From Pseudophaeomoniella oleicola (lineage: Eukaryota; Ascomycota; Eurotiomycetes; Phaeomoniellales; Phaeomoniellaceae): DNA of 64,000 nt. The notes beneath the pieces were generated by a model that worked only from the letters and a program-made list of their open reading frames with translations, ran no database searches and was not told the DNA's origin. The translations under genes and the position numbers were made by a program. Location: the NCBI GenBank assembly GCA_003868215.1, contig QWDQ01000051.1, positions 62,001 to 126,000 of the forward strand. The letters run 5' to 3'. Below are positions 1-10,690 of the stretch, one piece after another (positions within the stretch are counted from its first letter, which is position 1; every line of letters starts with the position of its first letter).

Positions 1-1363
1 CTCCACAAGCCTCCGTACAGAGAATTCAACACCGGGAGTTTCCTAAAGGATCATCAAAATGGCGCCCAAGGTGCTGCTGCGTAACCGGCAAAGCGTCGGT
101 CAGGATCCTTATCGGCGGATACGGGGGTCTCGAGGCAGCATTGACGTAAATCCCCTAATCGTTAAGAGTTGAACCACTGTATCTAGTTGACTTTGGCCTG
201 AGGCCATCCGAAGGCGAAACCGCGGTTCTCTGTGGTTGGTTGGTTGGCTACTTCGCTGGTTGTTGACCGAATAAGCTGTCAGAGAGTTGTGGCTTGGATA
301 TATATAATTCGATATCCTTCGCATGTCTCAGCTGCCCTTTCGCTATCTACCCGCTCACGTACCGTTTTGTAAGCCCGCCGTCGCCGAAGATTTTTGTACT
401 TTTAGCCCTTCTGGCTCCTGAACGAGGCCATCTCAAGGGTCTTGTTTGATCATGCTTGAGTGGTCCAGCGGTGTCTGGCGCAGGGAGCATCCCTCACCCC
501 CAATCACCCCTAACGAGGAGGCGGCGGCGTCCACCAAGACGTGCATTCGGGAATTCGTCAGGTGCCGTTGCAGCTTCGATACCATGCATGCGTCGTTCAA
601 GTCAACGCCGATCGTGTGATAGTGTCTGGACGCGCACAGGGGATATGGACAAGTTCCACATAGAGAATGGTTGGTCAACTCTGAATGTCAGTGATGCAAT
701 GCAGCCTGAGGTGCTGGAATGCGCCTTTTTCCTGTCCGCCAGCCAGCAGATCATCGCTCAACAGCAGCGCGCCCAGCGAGGATTACTTGGTGTGATCAGG
801 ATTAATCAACACAGCTGGATTGGAGTGGAGCTATATGAAGACAACGGTTACCCAGTATAATAGATATAATAGAGATGCCGAAGTGGCGGGAGTCTGAAAA
901 TTCAATTCACGTACACACGGGGATATTTTCTGCCCACACGTATCCATCCAGAAACGACCTTTCTTTTTAAATAAAAAAAACAAAAAAAAAACAGGTACGA
1001 CTCGAACACCGACCCCAAGATAAGAATACTCAAGGTTATATCATTCTTTATTATGATCTTGTCGCGATTTGGGGAAGTATAGCCAGCTATCCATCCGTAT
1101 TAAACCACCATCATACTCTCTAATGATCTCTCCTTGGTATGAGAAATTGCATTTCAGTTTTATATATACCTAATACCTGCTGGAGTGTGAAAATCATAAC
1201 ACGATCTTTGTACCTTCCCACCTCGATAGGACCACGGAACTAAATCATTTTCCATATCTTCCTCACTTATGACACGAGTATCTTAACAGGAAAATCAGTC
1301 ATCTTTCATTAATTCCAAACTCACATACACTTTATATCCAGTTTAGGTCAGCTATACTGCGCG

Positions 1364-1396
<33 letters not shown>

Positions 1397-1997
1397 GCTA
1401 GACAATTACGCCATCCGTGATAATTCTTATATCCCCCATTACGACCAACAACCGAAACGATCAGTACAGTGCTCAGTAGGTGATGGTGAGGATTATGGGT
1501 TCTTTTGGGGGCTTTGTTGGCGGTGACGTCGGCGGCTACCAGTGATGACTCTGCATGTGTGACAGACCCTACATTCCAATAGTCAATATCAGAGCTTTGC
1601 GAGCGGGAAGGTAACAACTTACATCATATTGGAACACTGCTTTTATGGGATAGTCAGAACTTTATAGGAGTCTACCGACAGATTGACCTGACTTCCGGTA
1701 TCGTTGAAGCCAGGACGTCTCCTGAATACCGTGTTGTTCAAGTCTCAGTCCTGGAAATTTACTGTCGATGGCTTGGATCGTGAACACAGGGTGTGAAGAT
1801 CCCCGACTATGAATGATTTGGGTTGTGATATGAGCTCCAGAAATGGGTTCCGAAAGATGGAGGGTGAAGCCGACCGGATCATCGTTCGGTCTAAGAGCGT
1901 CACATATTGGATCCTACCGAACATGATCTGGGGGTATGAAACAAAGTTCTAGCTCCGTAAATAATAATGCTGCACAAGATGCATGCGTCCGTAATGC
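1..1997. other. Gene-poor left edge
   Basis: No complete gene can be supported here. Near the edge (about 75-150, plus strand) one frame reads a short Rossmann-like stretch, ILIGGYGGLEAAL, then meets a possible GTAAAT donor; it is one glycine short of a normal FAD/NAD fingerprint and has no continuation I can find. A frame at 456-860 (plus) could encode 134 residues with an Arg-rich N-terminus, but resembles nothing I know. A (TA)14 microsatellite lies at 1364-1391. The rest looks non-coding. Confidence 0.4.
1364..1391. repeat. (TA)n microsatellite
   Basis: About 14 uninterrupted TA dinucleotides. Similar TA runs recur near 7,669-7,695, 12,287-12,309, 18,600 and 18,750, so this is a general habit of the intergenic DNA here. 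Confidence 0.9.
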
Positions 1998-4100
1998 TTA
2001 TAACCGTAAGAAGTCATTCCAATACTCCCAATCTAAACCATTAGCATCGTCCATCAACCCGAGATCATTGAGGCCGTGAGGCTCTAGACCGGTGGGCGAT
2101 TGAACGATCTCTTCATTTCCGTTCCGCCTCCTATCCCAAAGCGACCGAATGAAGGGTGGCGTGACGTCGGATTCTCGGATGCCTGGATCACGAAGCAGTT
2201 CCCTTCTACGCGTCTCCCAAGCCTCCAAGGTCAAGTCACTGAGAGCGAGGAGGAAAGCGTTCTCGGTATTATCAATCAGCTCAGCATGTTCGCTGTACAG
2301 ATCTTCGACCAATTTCCAAGCAAGGGTCACTCGGTCTCCAAAACATCGTCGACGCAGCTCGCTGATGACATAAATGTAGGCATCTATCTGGAACTTGGCA
2401 TTCGTCATGTGGGTGAACAAATGCGAGGAGAACTTGCTGCGTATACCCGTATTTACCAACTCTAGCGAGGACACGGCTGAGTCGAAGAGCATGTCGCTTT
2501 CCTCGTGCGTCACATACACCTCGCCACCACTGACGGCGGCTCGTGCCCGGGGATGATGAAGCTTGAACCGTATGCCAGCGATAGCGAGTTTCGCCATGAC
2601 ATGTGTCAGAGCATGTAGAGGTATGCGTCTGTCCGAAGTGCGAAAGAACTTTTCCCGATAGATGGCCTCAAGCTCATTGATAGCCTCGTCTTCCAGCCGC
2701 ATCGACATCTCGCCTCTCATTGGCCCCCGAATGATAGTCTCGAAGAGCCTGGTTGCGGTGGGCGAGGATCGAAGCCAGTTGGCGACTTCAAACTTCATCA
2801 AGACGCACAGCATCTCCGTGGGGCCACTATGCTCGATAGGAGGTTCAAGCATGTCCGGATGCAGATCCGCATCGTTGACATTGAGTGGGAGACGAATATC
2901 GCCCAGTTCGGATGGCGGCCGCTTCATGTCTGGATGATAGATAGCACAGCTTCGGGAATGAAGGCCGCACAGCTGCCACCAGAGACGCACGCGCATCTCC
3001 TTCTCGAAGAACGAGATCTTGGGATCATTGTTCTCTCGGTGTAGACCCATTTTCAGGCCCACCCTCATGGTGGCGCCAGTGAGGGTGGAAGTCAACTCTG
3101 ACTCTGGGTCTGCAAGGAGAAACAGGAGAAATGCTTGCAGAACTTCGAGCTCTCTTGTCGTGAGGAAGTCGGCCGCAATGAGGGCCCGGATGGTCGCCGC
3201 TCGGTAACGTGTCAACAGGGTGCTTCTGGTCTCGCCAAAGGAGGCCTGGCAGTCTTCTGAGGACATGGAAGTGACAGCTAAGCTGTAGATCGCGAACAAG
3301 ATGGCCGACAGAGGTCTTGGTATATTGGTAGGATCCCAACTTGCATCCAAGATGCGCTGCTGAAGAGTCGGCACATGGACGATTTTCGTAAGCGGATTGA
3401 CGCTCTCAACGAAAATCTGCCAGAACCGGTAGATGTGTCTCGGTTCTGGGTGTAGCTCCTGGAGTTCGGGTTGGGCACTCGAGATCATGGATTGCAGTGA
3501 TGGTATTGGATGCAGAATGGGGTCGTCTTTGTGGCGCAGACTCAGGACGGGAGGGTGCTTGAGCTTGTCATGGAAATGTCAGCTTTTAGCAACCAGACAG
3601 AGTTTTGAGACCACACACCTCGGAGCTCAGGCTCGACCATAAACATCTAGAGAAGGTCAGTCCATAGTACGATGGTGCTTGTGAGGCTGATCCTCTCACC
3701 GTTCTACATTTGTTGTGGTCTTCTGCGAGGGATGATTCTCCAAGTTGGGACGACTGATCGGGACTGTCACGGACGCTGGACTGTGAGAGTCGTTCTCCTT
3801 TAGCTTTGCTTCCAGGCCTGAAGGGACCCAGGCATTGGCATGCTGGGTGAAGTCAACGTCGTGCTTCCGCATAAGATCTTCATACAGAGCCAGACGGGCA
3901 AGCAGGTCTTCATCGGCTGCTCTCTTTCGAGGTGGATGCGGGGTGGGAGCTTCGTATACGCACTGAGCTTTCGCCTTCGCCTTGACGCAGTTTGAACATG
4001 GGTCACCTTTGTCGCATTTGACTTTGCGGCGAGCACAGAGCGAACAGGCGTGTCTGTGTAGTCTCGGGGGCGGGGGCGCTGTAGGTGGAAGTGACGCCAT
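1998..4100 (-). CDS. Zn(II)2Cys6 transcription factor
   Basis: Fungal binuclear-cluster regulator, expected to act in the nucleus on promoter CGG motifs. My model has three exons (4100-3700, 3646-3619, 3563-1998) with introns of 53 and 55 bp and closes at 664 residues, normal for the family. The zinc cluster is at residues 18-48 (CSLCARRKVKC, then CSNCVKAKAKAQC; the last gap has one residue more than usual), followed by a basic linker (PPRKRAA) and a short helical stretch. The long third exon carries the middle homology region (Fungal_trans type) with the usual RLWWQLCGLHSR segment. The small second exon restores the frame into a conserved-looking LSSELKHPP stretch, which supports the splice choice. 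The gene diverges from the MFS exporter at 4907 and may regulate it; that is inference from position. Its targets are unknown. Confidence 0.9.
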
Positions 4101-4906
4101 GGTGGTAGCTGGGAGACATCAATATTCCATGCAACCAGTGTCAGTGTCTAGGAGATGCATCCATGTTCATATCTTCATCATGAATGAAGATTGTTCGAGT
4201 GGTTGAACGAGGATTTCATTGTCACTTGCGTCTTGAGAATGGCAACGAGACTTCGGTGTGCTCGGGTCTGAAAGAGGTCTAGCGCAGTCCGTCTCGGGTC
4301 CCGATTCCCCGACTCTTACTCTTCCTCTTCTTTTCTCCCCCGAATCACTATTGCACGTAATGACTCGTTGCTGCCACGAATCATTCGAGACTGTATCTGA
4401 CTATCAGGTTATACATCATACGATGTCGAGATATGTCCTTGAAGCGACTTTAGCTCGAATGATAATGGACATCACACATCCCTCCAACCTTCGGCACATC
4501 ATTCAGGAAATGATTTAACGACTTCGGAAGCTCTAGTAACGGCGATGGCAGATGATCCTGATCTCTCGGGCCCGAAATTGTTTGAACTTTCCCAGGACTC
4601 GGTGGGCTAGAAGCCGTAATAAGCTCCTGGCTTGATTCAATCGGACTTCGCTATTCAAGACCAGTACTTGTCTGCTGGATTGGGACAAGGACGATGGTAA
4701 AGAGGAATCATGACGTCTGGTGCTCCCCCTGTATTGGCCGAAGGTGAGCATTTTCAATATGTCTACACTCTTCTTAAATAACACATTCCCCAGTCTTTTG
4801 TTCGTCTTCTTTCTTCTGTTCTCTGCTTAGGCATCTCTGATACTGTTTCTCTGCGTCGTCGTTCATTCAACACCATAATTACAGCTTCATCGCTTTTGCT
4901 CGAGAC
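4101..4906. promoter_or_regulatory. Divergent promoter, regulator/exporter
   Basis: This 806-bp gap lies between the start codons of the minus-strand Zn2Cys6 gene and the plus-strand MFS gene, so both promoters must lie here. A pyrimidine-rich stretch around 4310-4340 and another around 4800-4850 are typical of filamentous fungal promoters. I see no unambiguous TATA box. No gene is supported inside it. Confidence 0.6.
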
Positions 4907-6940
4907 ATGAACATAAACATAATGCTCTTCAAAAAGAGCAGGTCCCCGGAAGATCCTGCTGCAGCTCTTGAGGGATCTGAAGCTATGACAGCTCCTGAAG
5001 CAGTGTCGTCCACTGACGGTGTACAAGTAAAAGAAGGCCAGGACATTACGTCTGTACAGAAGACTGCCGCAGGCGATGTCGAGCACCCGTCCGGGCTGAG
5101 GCTCGGCTTGCTACTCACCTCTGTCTTTGTTGGCATGTTCTTGGTTTCTCTGGTCAGCATGCCCATATTCCCTCGAGTTCGGGACACTAACGTTAGCAGG
5201 ACCGCCTGATCATCACGACGGCTATCCCACGGATCACCGACGACTTCAACTCCGTCACCGATATTGGCTGGTACGGCTCTGCTTATCTCTTGACGACATG
5301 CGCTTTCCAGCTGCTATTCGGAAAGCTCTACTCTTTATTCAGCATCAAGGCCACCTTGTTGACAACTGTCTTCCTCTTCGAGATCGGGTCGGCCGTGTGT
5401 GGGGCAGCTCCAAACTCGGTCGCCTTCATCGTCGGCCGAGCCATCGCGGGTTTGGGAGCGGCAGGCATCCTCACCGGTTTGGTAAGTCTTGTCATAAGGA
5501 TCAAAGAGCTTGAACGCCGTCACCTTTCACGGCTCTAACCCAGAATCCCTGCAGAGCAAAGTTACTGATTCAAGGTTTTTCTATCAGATCGTCGTCATCG
5601 TGCATGCCGTGCCGCTGCACAAACGTCCGATGTACCAGGGCATGTTCGGCGCTGTATTTGGTCTTGCCTCTGTGATTGGTCCATTGCTGGGAGGAGCATT
5701 TACTTCAAAGATCACTTGGCGATGGTGCTTCTACATCAATCTTCCGTTAGGAGGCGTGGCTATGATAGTGATACTGTTTCTCTTAAACATTCCCGACAGA
5801 GAGTCGACGAAACTCCCAATCAAGGCCAAATTGGCGCAGTTGGATGTTTACGGTACTTCTCTGATTGTCCCCGGCTCCATCTGCTTGATCTTGGCGCTGC
5901 AGTGGGGTGGTTCAACGTATCCTGTGAGTTCGAACAAGTTGACGATATAGCAAGACTGATGCATTTAACAGTGGAACGATGGCCGCATAATCGCTCTGCT
6001 TGTTCTCGCCGGTGCGCTGTTGCTGGGGTTCGTCTTGGTCCAGATCTTCTTGCCCAAGACGGCCACTCTTCCTCCGAGGATCTTGACGCAGCGTAGTATC
6101 CTCGCCGGTTTCTTCTCATCGATCTGCATTGGGTCGCAGCAGGTGATCTTTAGTAAGACTTGTCAGCTTATCAGTAAGATAGCCTTTTAGCTAAATTGAT
6201 TTACAGCCTATTACCTTCCGATCTGGTTCCAGGCCATCCAAGGGGTCTCGGCTGTAGACTCGGGCATCCGCCTACTTCCCCTTGTCCTATCTGTTGTCGT
6301 CGCTTCTCTGTCGGCAGGTGTCCTCGTCCGTCGCATCGGATACTACACACCTCTCCTGATCCTCGGTGTCTGCTTCATGAGTGTAGGTGCTGGCTTGCTC
6401 AACACTCTGCAGGTCGACACCCCGAAGGCCAAATGGGTTGGTTACCAGATACTCTACGGTTTGGGGATAGGCTGCGCCTCACAAGCACCCAACCTCGCCG
6501 CGCAAACTGTCCTGCCAAAGCGCGACATCTCCATCGGGACCTCGCTCATGTTCTTTTCTCAACTGCTCGGAGGCGCCATCTTCATGTCGGTCGGGCAGAA
6601 CATCCTCGACAGCCAGCTTCTCCAACGTCTCTCGTCTCTACCGGGCTTCAGTCCCAAGATGATTCTAGATGGTGGCGCCACCTCGCTGACCAACCTCCCC
6701 CCGTCTATTAAGATGGCGGTTCTGGTGGCGTACAACGAATCGCTGCGACACGTGTTCCGCGTGGGCCTGGTTCTAGTGTGTCTCGCCATGCTCGGTGCAC
6801 TGGCGATGGAGTGGCGCAGCATGAAGAAGCATGCGCACAAGCAGGAGACGAAGATCGAGGAAGGCATCACGAAGGTTGAGGGCGAGAAAGAACATATCGA
6901 CTCCAGAATCGACGGCGGAGCCGAGAAGCAACTTAAGTGA
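4907..6940 (+). CDS. MFS multidrug/toxin efflux transporter (DHA14-like)
   Basis: Plasma-membrane proton antiporter of the major facilitator superfamily, 14-TM drug:H+ (DHA2/mycotoxin efflux) type. Five exons: 4907-5152, 5200-5481, 5588-5923, 5972-6152, 6207-6940, with introns of 47, 106, 48 and 54 bp; the model closes at 592 residues, normal for this group. Residues 1-60 are hydrophilic and acidic; the first membrane segment is [15 protein letters not shown]. The loop after it reads [12 protein letters not shown], matching the family's D-x-T-I-V-x-x-A-I-P-x-I pattern. The [12 protein letters not shown] motif and GPLLGGAF (motif C) follow, then [13 protein letters not shown], diagnostic of 14-TM exporters. 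The C-terminal tail is charged and cytosolic. Substrate unknown. It diverges from the Zn2Cys6 regulator at 1998-4100, a common regulator/efflux arrangement. Confidence 0.93.
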
Positions 6941-7668
6941 GGGTCTTGAGGAATCATCTACTTCGGTAGGGACTGGATGGATATGCAAGCTCCTTTCTCG
7001 CTAGAGACTTCAACATATCCGCCGTGACTACCGATGGCATACATATTTGCATTGTGAAAAAGGGAAAACTCATATATAGAAATATAGTCAATCAACTCAG
7101 CATCTCCACTCTAAACACCAGAAGAATGATAATAAATCCGTCCTGGCACTGTCACCGTCGGTAGGATCAACTTCATATATCCACCGGCAATACCAAACGA
7201 CCAACACCTACGCCCATGCATACACCGAGACATCACCAATAATGATATCAACGGCATCTCCTCGACGAATCACAACTCCGACATCCCAACACCGCATAAT
7301 CCCAACATTAACACATACCTGTCTTGCAGAACATAAAATGAGCGACCGAACCAAATCCTAGGAGTCTAGGACCCTACTAGTACTTACCTATACTACGGAT
7401 TTATATATTTTACCACCGACGACAACCGTTTCAAGTTTTAACAATGTAAATTGATCACACTCCAAGCAAGATATATATTCCAATTGGAGGAGGTCGGTTA
7501 AATTCTTGAGGGCGAATGAGGTTTGATTGGAAATGTGGTATAGGTGTCTGTATATCTGCGATCGAAGAGGGAAGATGTGGAATATATTCTTACTCCGTCA
7601 CAGCAAGGTGAATACATATCCTACCCTCAAAAGAGCCAACGAAACTGCAAGATTTGTTGCAGAGACAG

Positions 7669-7699
<31 letters not shown>

Positions 7700-8691
7700 T
7701 ACTGGCAATACTGCATTCCAACGCTGGGGAGCAGTTGATGCTCGTTCGAAGGAGCTATGTGCTGCTTGATCCATGGATCTGATACACATTGGAAGACATG
7801 CTACTACGACCTCACTCTCGGCTACAGTTGCATTGGACGAAAACATATCTCAAATATGGCCAATCCACCTCACGCAGTATACCATGATAGCCGATCCCAG
7901 ATGCAGTCTAGACCACCTCAAGGGTTCTGCATCAACAATAGAACAGGACAGACTTCCATCCGGATCTACCAGCGGATAGTCCCTCGTACAGCATGGCTGA
8001 TATAATCGACTCCGCTTCGAGACATTTCTCTCTCTCTCCTTACTCAGCCCTATCGATTTATCACATATCATCAACCTCGCAGGGCTGAAGTTCCAGAATC
8101 ACTTACAGTTACAGTGGAAATCGAAATAGCCGGAAATGGAAATCTTGTTTACTGTCCAACACCGGATCCGGTACTGGCACATTCTTTGGTCGACGATGAT
8201 TTCCAATTACCGAAACTCAATCGTCTTGTCAAACTCAAAGCTTCTCATTGTTCTACTGGACCTATTCTCAAGGGTCTGGCCATTCTCTTCCCCAGGAACA
8301 GCTTCAGCCTCAGTGAATTTTGATACTTTGTCACTATCGGACGGAACCACAGTCGCGGGGTTTTCAAGACACTCAACCCAAGACACTCAACCCCGGAAAA
8401 GGCTCGAGGCTATATTCATTATCAGATGTCTAAACTTGGGAACGCCTAAATGCAGCAGTCACAGTCTAGACTGCGGCTCTGTCGCAATCAATCTTCATTG
8501 GCTCGGCGAGGATGAATACCCACAGAACTGAGACTAAAAGTCGAGATGTATATCAATATATAAGTATCGATGTCGACTGCCATCTTCTATTTCGATTGAC
8601 CAGGTCCGACCTCAGTCACTCTTTTGCTTTGCTTAGTAGATTTGCTATCCATTCACTCTCTTGCAGCTCGAATCTATCACACAACTGAAGG
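6941..8691. other. Intergenic, no gene seen
   Basis: Contains an AT microsatellite (7669-7695) and overlapping chance frames on both strands without recognisable domains. The last 150 bp form the promoter of the secreted protein gene. Confidence 0.5.
8555..8563 (+). promoter_or_regulatory. TATA-like box of secreted protein gene
   Basis: AATATATAA lies about 130 bp upstream of the start codon at 8692, followed by a pyrimidine-rich leader (8600-8660), the usual spacing in filamentous fungi. Confidence 0.45.
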
Positions 8692-9726
8692 ATGCACTCT
8701 TCACTATTCTTCGTCGGTGCCGCCCTGGCTACCACCATCACCGCAGCAAGGATCCCTCCAGTCACGGTCCAAAAGATCACAACCACGAGCCTTTCCACCG
8801 TAACAACCGCTGTTCCACTTACCGTACAGGCCGATATCACCGCAACCGGAGCCACGGAACTCATTCCAGGTGTGCTCACGATGATGTTCCAAAACATACC
8901 CGCGTACGTCTACATCGAGACGGCGACTCTTACCACCAAACTCGCGAATGTCACAGGGGTACTGAGATCCACCATCACCATCTCCAGCAGCACTCCCACA
9001 TCTGCGTCCGTAAACAGCACCACCACCATCGCAACGACCAAACCCACGACCACCAAGACTTCTTCTTCTATCACGTCGTCCTCCTCCATTAGTACATCCT
9101 CAATTCCTAGCACCACCACCACCCCCTCAACAACACCTCCCAGCAGCAACACCACCTCCTCCCAAAGATGCGACTACACATCCACCTGGTCCGTCTCCAA
9201 CGACGCCTACACGCTCCAAACCTACACCAACACCGCCTCCATCACCGATTGCGCCTCCCTCTGCTCCTCCACCCCGTCCTGCAAATCCTTCTCCCAACAA
9301 CACCTCTCCACCAACTACTGGTGCAAACTCTACAGCGCCACCGTCACCGCTCTCGCCGCCGCCGGCGAAATCTCTTCGTCCACGTCCGATCAGGCCGCCA
9401 TCTTCAACGACGCGTCCTGTCTCGCGCCGCTGCCGTCGGGGACCACGTGCGGTCTCGCGTCGGACGCGTACAAGGCCGTCGGTGGGAGCCATGCGATCGG
9501 GTACTCGGAGCCGGTCGGAGTCGATAGCGGGGCGTGCTATAATCTGTGTCAGCAGACGGCGGGGTGTCTGTCGTATTACAACGTCGGGTATAGTAATGAC
9601 GACGATGGGAACCCGACGGTGGGGTGCTATCTGTTTAATGCGCCGGTTTCGACCGTGTTTAAGTCTGGGGGCACGAAGGGGAAGATTGCGAGTGATGCGG
9701 CTTGTGTTCCATTTATCAATTATTGA
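8692..9726 (+). CDS. Secreted Ser/Thr-rich protein with PAN/apple-like modules
   Basis: Single-exon gene, 344 residues. Residues 1-19 form a clear signal peptide (MHSSLFFVGAALATTITAA). Residues about 100-160 are a Ser/Thr/Pro linker likely to be heavily O-glycosylated. Two cysteine modules follow: the first (about 163-243) has CDYTSTWS, then CASLCSSTPSC and later WCKLY; the second (about 252-340) has CGLASDAY, CYNLCQQTAGC and GCYLF. The C-x3-C-x5-C core and the following aromatic-Cys strand match PAN/apple-like domains common in fungal secreted and wall proteins. No GPI signal is seen, since the C-terminus ends CVPFINY. Third-position GC rises sharply in the second half. Likely role is cell-surface carbohydrate or protein binding; that is inference. 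Ligand unknown. Confidence 0.8.
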   Translation: MHSSLFFVGAALATTITAARIPPVTVQKITTTSLSTVTTAVPLTVQADITATGATELIPGVLTMMFQNIPAYVYIETATLTTKLANVTGVLRSTITISSSTPTSASVNSTTTIATTKPTTTKTSSSITSSSSISTSSIPSTTTTPSTTPPSSNTTSSQRCDYTSTWSVSNDAYTLQTYTNTASITDCASLCSSTPSCKSFSQQHLSTNYWCKLYSATVTALAAAGEISSSTSDQAAIFNDASCLAPLPSGTTCGLASDAYKAVGGSHAIGYSEPVGVDSGACYNLCQQTAGCLSYYNVGYSNDDDGNPTVGCYLFNAPVSTVFKSGGTKGKIASDAACVPFINY

Positions 9727-10028
9727 TTTTTTTCTTCTCTCTCTCTTTCTATAGAGTATTGATTTATGATTCTTGATTTTTTTTTCCCCTTTATCTTGAT
9801 ATCCCTACTAGGTAATTACCTACTTTCCTAGAATTCATTTTTACCCACCCATAACGCTGCTCTCCCTCTCTATGCTAGGTACTCTCTCTCCACATCCACT
9901 AGGTACCTCAGTACCTACTAACCTACCTTACTTATCCTCCACACTAACATGTTTCCTCCTCCTCCTCCTTCTCACCAAAAACATTGCCCCTCATCGCCAG
10001 TGCCACTTGTCCCCCCCCCCCGGCTAAG
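9727..10028. other. 3' flank and spacer
   Basis: AT-rich, pyrimidine-rich 3' region of the secreted protein gene, with CTAGGTAC-type motifs near 9810-9930 and a C10 run at about 10012. No gene seen. Confidence 0.5.
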
Positions 10029-10690
10029 TCATTCGTAAAGTTGAATGTCAACGATGCCGGCAGCGGGTTGCAGACTAGGGCTGCTAGCTGCTGCCACGGA
10101 GAAAACTTCGGGTAGACTATTCTCTTCGAAACATGACTTATCTACCGGAATCCTTGAGCGCTTCAGATGATTCCATCCCGTAATTGTGATTGGCGTAGGC
10201 TGTCGACAAATGCTATATGCTATCATTGCAATCTGTTCCATAGCAACTGCTGGCTCTGTGTAAGCGGAAGTGCGTCTCTCGGCTGCAAATTGTTCGATTT
10301 CGATTTCGAGCTTCGAAGTTGTCTGCGATCTGAAGTAGCAGCCGCCATGCCTATCAAGTTGACTCTGAATGCGAAGATCCACTCGGAAGCAGCTTCTGAC
10401 ATCAGCTCATCGACGGCAATGCTTACCTCTCATACCGTCGTCGGCACTGCGGCCCCTGAAAGACCAACGACATTGACGAAGGAGCCGATGTCCTCACGCA
10501 CTAACACGGCGAGTGCAACATTTGCCGTGTTGGCAAGCAAGACTGTCCGACAGGTTTCCACTTCCTTGCTAGAACATGGTTCATTGATGCATTGCAATCG
10601 ATGGTCTCTCTGGTTGGCCGCAGTTGCGTCAGCTCCTGATAGGTAATGATACAGGTGATAGCGTGTGCAAGCTTTGCTTTTGTCTGTCAT
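10029..10690 (-). pseudogene. Possible disrupted hypothetical gene
   Basis: Two minus-strand frames look protein-like: one from 10690 to 10430 (with INEPCSSKEVETCR and REDIGSFVNVVGLSG) and its direct continuation below 10430 (VDELMSEAASEWIFAFRVN). They lie in the same frame and are separated by one TGA codon. The TGA could be a decayed CGA, a RIP-type transition, or it may mark an intron I cannot place. The upstream end is also unclear: a 3' splice-like CAG sits just before 10683. I do not recognise the family. A competing plus-strand frame (10167-10646) overlaps it and is less protein-like. Confidence 0.25.

Noticed and set aside
9127-9527. Long overlapping frames antisense or alternate to the secreted protein gene
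   Set aside because: High GC in the real gene removes stops in other frames; these shadows have no domain features.
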